DNA of 6,925 bases from Streptosporangiaceae bacterium (lineage in GTDB: Bacteria > Actinomycetota > Actinomycetes > Streptosporangiales > Streptosporangiaceae), in NCBI GenBank assembly GCA_030045175.1, contig JASIBM010000192.1, forward strand, positions 1-6,925. Reading direction: 5' to 3'. Both the position numbers and the translations under genes were made by a program. Positions 5,255 to 6,925 of the stretch are shown in pieces. The notes under the pieces were generated by a model, which was not told the origin of the DNA, ran no database searches, and saw nothing but the letters and a program-made list of their open reading frames with translations. Every line of letters begins with the position of its first letter. The first letter of the stretch is position 1.

Positions 5255-5848
5255 ATGGACGCACGAGACATGCGCTCAGCCGCGCCGGGTCCTGGTCTCC
5301 CGGAGGGGAGAGACCGGGACCTGGATGGCCTGCTCGCCCTGGTGGCCAGGGGCGACGAGGCCGCGTTCGCCAGCCTGTACGACCAGCTCGCCGGGCCCGT
5401 CTACGGCCTGGTGCGCAAGGTCGTCCGAGACCCGGCTCAGTCTGAGGAGGTAGCGCAAGAGGTACTGCTCGAGGTGTGGCGGATGGCCGCGCGCTTCGAC
5501 CCAGGCAAGGGCAGCGCGGCGACCTGGGTGCTGACTATCGCGCACCGGCGGGCCGTCGACCTGGTGCGCTCGGCGGTCGCCGCGGCCGAGCGCGAGCAGC
5601 GGACGTCGGTGCCGCTGCCTCCCGCCGACGAGGTCGCCGAGGCCGTCGAGGCCGCACTCGAGCGCGAGCGGGTGCGCCGCTGCCTGGACGGCCTTACCGA
5701 GCTACAGCGGGAGTCCATCACGCTCGCCTACTACGGCGGCTACTCCTACCGGGAGGTCGCCGGGCTGCTCGGCAGCACGCTCGGCACGATCAAGACCAGG
5801 ATCCGCGACGGGCTGATCAGGCTGCGCGACTGCCTCGGGGTGACCTGA
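5255..5848 (+). CDS. sigK: ECF sigma factor, SigK type
   Basis: 197-residue extracytoplasmic-function sigma factor that directs RNA polymerase to its regulon when released by RskA. Region 2 spans about 34-105, with the -10 recognition part around EVLLEVWRMAARFD and TWVLTIAHRRAVDLVR. Region 4 spans about 139-194, with the LAYYGGYSYREVAGLLG helix-turn-helix and TIKTRIRDGLIRLR. It closely recalls mycobacterial SigK, including AYYGG and the ending LRDCLGVT (LRNCLDVS there). Cys143 and Cys193 match the 50-residue-spaced pair whose disulfide controls anti-sigma binding in M. tuberculosis SigK. The ATG at 5255 fits a leaderless transcript. An internal ATG at codon 6 (5270) is possible but lacks a ribosome site. 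A 12-bp-stem hairpin lies over codons 12-23. The stop overlaps the rskA start (TGATG), so the pair is an operon with coupled translation. Confidence 0.92.
   Translation: MDARDMRSAAPGPGLPEGRDRDLDGLLALVARGDEAAFASLYDQLAGPVYGLVRKVVRDPAQSEEVAQEVLLEVWRMAARFDPGKGSAATWVLTIAHRRAVDLVRSAVAAAEREQRTSVPLPPADEVAEAVEAALERERVRRCLDGLTELQRESITLAYYGGYSYREVAGLLGSTLGTIKTRIRDGLIRLRDCLGVT
5288..5321 (+). other. Hairpin within the 5' coding part of sigK
   Basis: Arms 5288-5299 and 5310-5321 pair over 12 bp with one T-G wobble. The 10-nt loop carries GGAGGGGA, a Shine-Dalgarno-like sequence. It falls in the poorly conserved N-terminal extension of the protein. Confidence 0.55.
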
Positions 5849-6606
5849 TGCGAGCCTTCCGCGCTGACCTGCACGTGCTGACCGGTGCCTACGCAGTCGA
5901 CGCGGTCGACGACCCGGCCGAGCTCAGCCGGGTCGAGCGCCACCTGCGGCGCTGCCAGCAGTGCGCCGGGGAGGTTCGCGACCTGACCGAGGCCACGACA
6001 AGGCTCGCGTTCGCCGCGGCGCTGGCGCCACCCCCGCCGATGCGAGACCGGGTGCTCGCGGCGATCACCCGCACCCGCCAGCTTCCGCCGCAGGTCGAGC
6101 GCCGGTCCGAAGCCCGGTCGCCGCGGCCAGGCGGGGTCACGTGGCTCGTCTGGGCGCTCGCCGCCGCAGGCGTGATCGCTGCGGTCACGCTCGCGGTCGT
6201 GCTCGCCCGCACCAAGAACCAGCTGGACCGCAGCAGGTCCGAGGCCGCGGCGATCACCGCCGTGCTCGCCGCGCCCGACGCGCACGCCAGGACGGCGCCG
6301 ATCGCCGTGGGCGGCACCGCCACGGTGGTGTACTCGCTGAGGCTGCACTCGGTGATCGTCACCTCGGCCAGCCTGCCGCTGCCGCCGGCCGGGAAGGTGT
6401 ACGAGCTGTGGCTGATCGGCCCGCCGCGAGTGCGCCCGGTCGGGTTCCTTCCCGCGGGCGGGCGGCGCTCCGTGGCCGGCCGGTCCGGCCCCGTGCTCGT
6501 CTCGGGCCTGCGCCGAGGCGACGAGCTCGGCCTGACGGTCGAACCCGCTGGCGGCACCCGACTGCCGACGACGAAGCCGATCCTCCTCATCGCCCTGCGC
6601 CCCTGA
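5848..6606 (+). CDS. rskA: Membrane anti-sigma-K factor RskA
   Basis: 252-residue single-pass membrane protein that holds SigK inactive at the cytoplasmic face. The N-terminal anti-sigma domain (about 1-75) starts with RADLHVLTGAYAVDAV and carries the zinc-finger-type motif HLRRCQQC (H32, C36, C39). One transmembrane segment, WLVWALAAAGVIAAVTLAVV, spans about 99-118. It is followed by a short TKNQLDRSRSEAAAITAVL helix and the extracytoplasmic RskA domain with LAAPDA (140-145), LPLPPAGKVYELWLIG (176-191) and LTVEPAGGTRLPTTKP (229-244), the diagnostic C-terminal pattern. In mycobacteria RskA is cut by regulated intramembrane proteolysis (Rip1) to free SigK; the same is inferred. It starts 1 nt inside the sigK stop. 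An inverted repeat 27 nt after its stop may end the operon. Confidence 0.92.
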   Translation: MRAFRADLHVLTGAYAVDAVDDPAELSRVERHLRRCQQCAGEVRDLTEATTRLAFAAALAPPPPMRDRVLAAITRTRQLPPQVERRSEARSPRPGGVTWLVWALAAAGVIAAVTLAVVLARTKNQLDRSRSEAAAITAVLAAPDAHARTAPIAVGGTATVVYSLRLHSVIVTSASLPLPPAGKVYELWLIGPPRVRPVGFLPAGGRRSVAGRSGPVLVSGLRRGDELGLTVEPAGGTRLPTTKPILLIALRP

Positions 6607-6633
6607 GCGCGGCACTTCCCGCTCCCCGGACCA

Positions 6634-6682
6634 TGATCACGGTGGGTTGCCGTCGGATGGACCGGTAAAGCCACCGTGATCA
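6634..6682 (+). terminator. Inverted repeat after rskA, possible terminator
   Basis: TGATCACGGTGG (6634-6645) and CCACCGTGATCA (6671-6682) are perfect 12-bp arms around a 25-nt loop. There is no T-run after it, as is common for actinobacterial terminators. CCACC of the right arm could instead pair with GGTGG at 6684-6688, giving a small competing hairpin. A regulatory palindrome is an alternative, since TGATCA is itself palindromic. Confidence 0.45.
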
Positions 6683-6715
6683 AGGTGGCGGTCCTCAAAA
6701 AGTCGGCGTGAACGA

Positions 6716-6743
6716 CCAATCCGGGTCGCCGTTTGAAACGAAC
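6716..6743 (+). promoter_or_regulatory. Second SigK-type promoter motif, upstream of last gene
   Basis: CCAATCCG (6716-6723) and ACGAAC (6738-6743) repeat the sigK promoter elements. The 16 nt between CCAATCC and CGAA equals the distance at sigK. The -10 matches CCGAAT at only 4 of 6. It would start transcription near 6750 and give a leader of about 98 nt before the ATG at 6848. Confidence 0.5.
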
Positions 6744-6847
6744 GCACGGCGTGAGAGCCACCCTCGACGCGCGGCGGCCGGCGAACGCGAACGTCGCATC
6801 CCGCGCATGTCACAGGGGAGCGTCGACGCACCCCGGAAAGGACCATC

Positions 6848-6925
6848 ATGCCTGAACTCGACCAGACCGACCCGGCAAGCGGCGGTGCGACCAAGGGAAG
6901 GGGGCCGTCGCGGCGCACCATGCTG
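6848..6925 (+). CDS. N-terminus of a probable Tat-exported protein, truncated
   Basis: Only 26 codons are visible before the window ends. GGAAAGGA 5 nt before the ATG is a good ribosome site. The polar N-terminus MPELDQTDPASGGATKG is followed by GPSRRTML, which resembles the start of a twin-arginine signal (S-R-R-x-hydrophobic-L); the hydrophobic core and mature part are outside. The protein family cannot be named. In M. tuberculosis SigK controls secreted and membrane products (MPT70, MPT83, DipZ), so an exported product behind a SigK-like promoter fits that theme, but this is inference. If the following residues are not hydrophobic, the Tat call fails. Confidence 0.55.
   Translation, partial: MPELDQTDPASGGATKGRGPSRRTML

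Noticed and set aside
5476..5847. N-terminal extension of RskA through sigK
   Set aside because: It is an arginine/glycine-rich off-frame reading of sigK; the RskA domain starts at the ATG at 5848.
5746..6761. Long minus-strand frames antisense to rskA
   Set aside because: Composition is that of shadow frames, and the plus strand carries an unmistakable RskA domain.

Overview
The window is very GC-rich DNA. It has Shine-Dalgarno-led, tightly spaced or overlapping genes, GC-biased third codon positions, an anti-sigma factor of the RskA family and actinobacterial-type lipid-oxidation genes. All of this points to the chromosome of an actinomycete (Actinomycetota); the genus cannot be read from the sequence. 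No rRNA, tRNA, CRISPR array, insertion sequence or integrase was seen.

Layout. Positions 1-354 (minus): 5' part of a class I SAM-dependent methyltransferase that runs off the left edge. Positions 415-559: divergent control region with a perfect 8-3-8 palindrome. Positions 560-2958 (plus): two acyl-CoA dehydrogenase genes overlapping by ATGA, resembling the two-subunit (alpha2beta2) FadE/ChsE dehydrogenases of actinobacteria. Positions 2959-3283: a gap with a 25-bp direct repeat and doubtful small ORFs. Positions 3284-4081 (minus): a short-chain dehydrogenase/reductase. Positions 4181-5062 (plus): a MaoC-type (hydratase 2) enoyl-CoA hydratase, divergent from the SDR. Positions 5057-5121: five 13-bp tandem repeats. 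Positions 5255-6606 (plus): an ECF sigma factor of the SigK type and its membrane anti-sigma factor RskA. Positions 6848-6925 (plus): start of a gene whose product has a twin-arginine-like N-terminus, cut by the right edge.

How the genes work together. The left two-thirds looks like a partial beta-oxidation cassette: dehydrogenation by a heteromeric acyl-CoA dehydrogenase, hydration by a hydratase 2 enzyme, and oxidation of the hydroxyacyl-CoA by the SDR. The SDR/hydratase pair corresponds to the two catalytic halves of eukaryotic peroxisomal MFE-2, encoded here by separate divergent genes. No thiolase, CoA ligase or regulator gene is present. A palindrome of the same design (TAGAAY-NNN-ATTCTA core) sits before the dehydrogenase operon and again between the SDR and the hydratase, so one unseen regulator, perhaps of the TetR type, may control the set. 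The substrate is unknown; bulky or branched acyl-CoAs such as steroid side chains are a reasonable guess.

The right third is a SigK/RskA module. The sigma factor keeps the cysteine pair, 50 residues apart, that is known as a redox switch in mycobacterial SigK. A bipartite motif (CCAATCCG ... CGAA at identical spacing) lies just before sigK and again before the truncated last gene. This suggests sigK autoregulation, probably from a leaderless transcript, and makes the last gene a likely SigK target.
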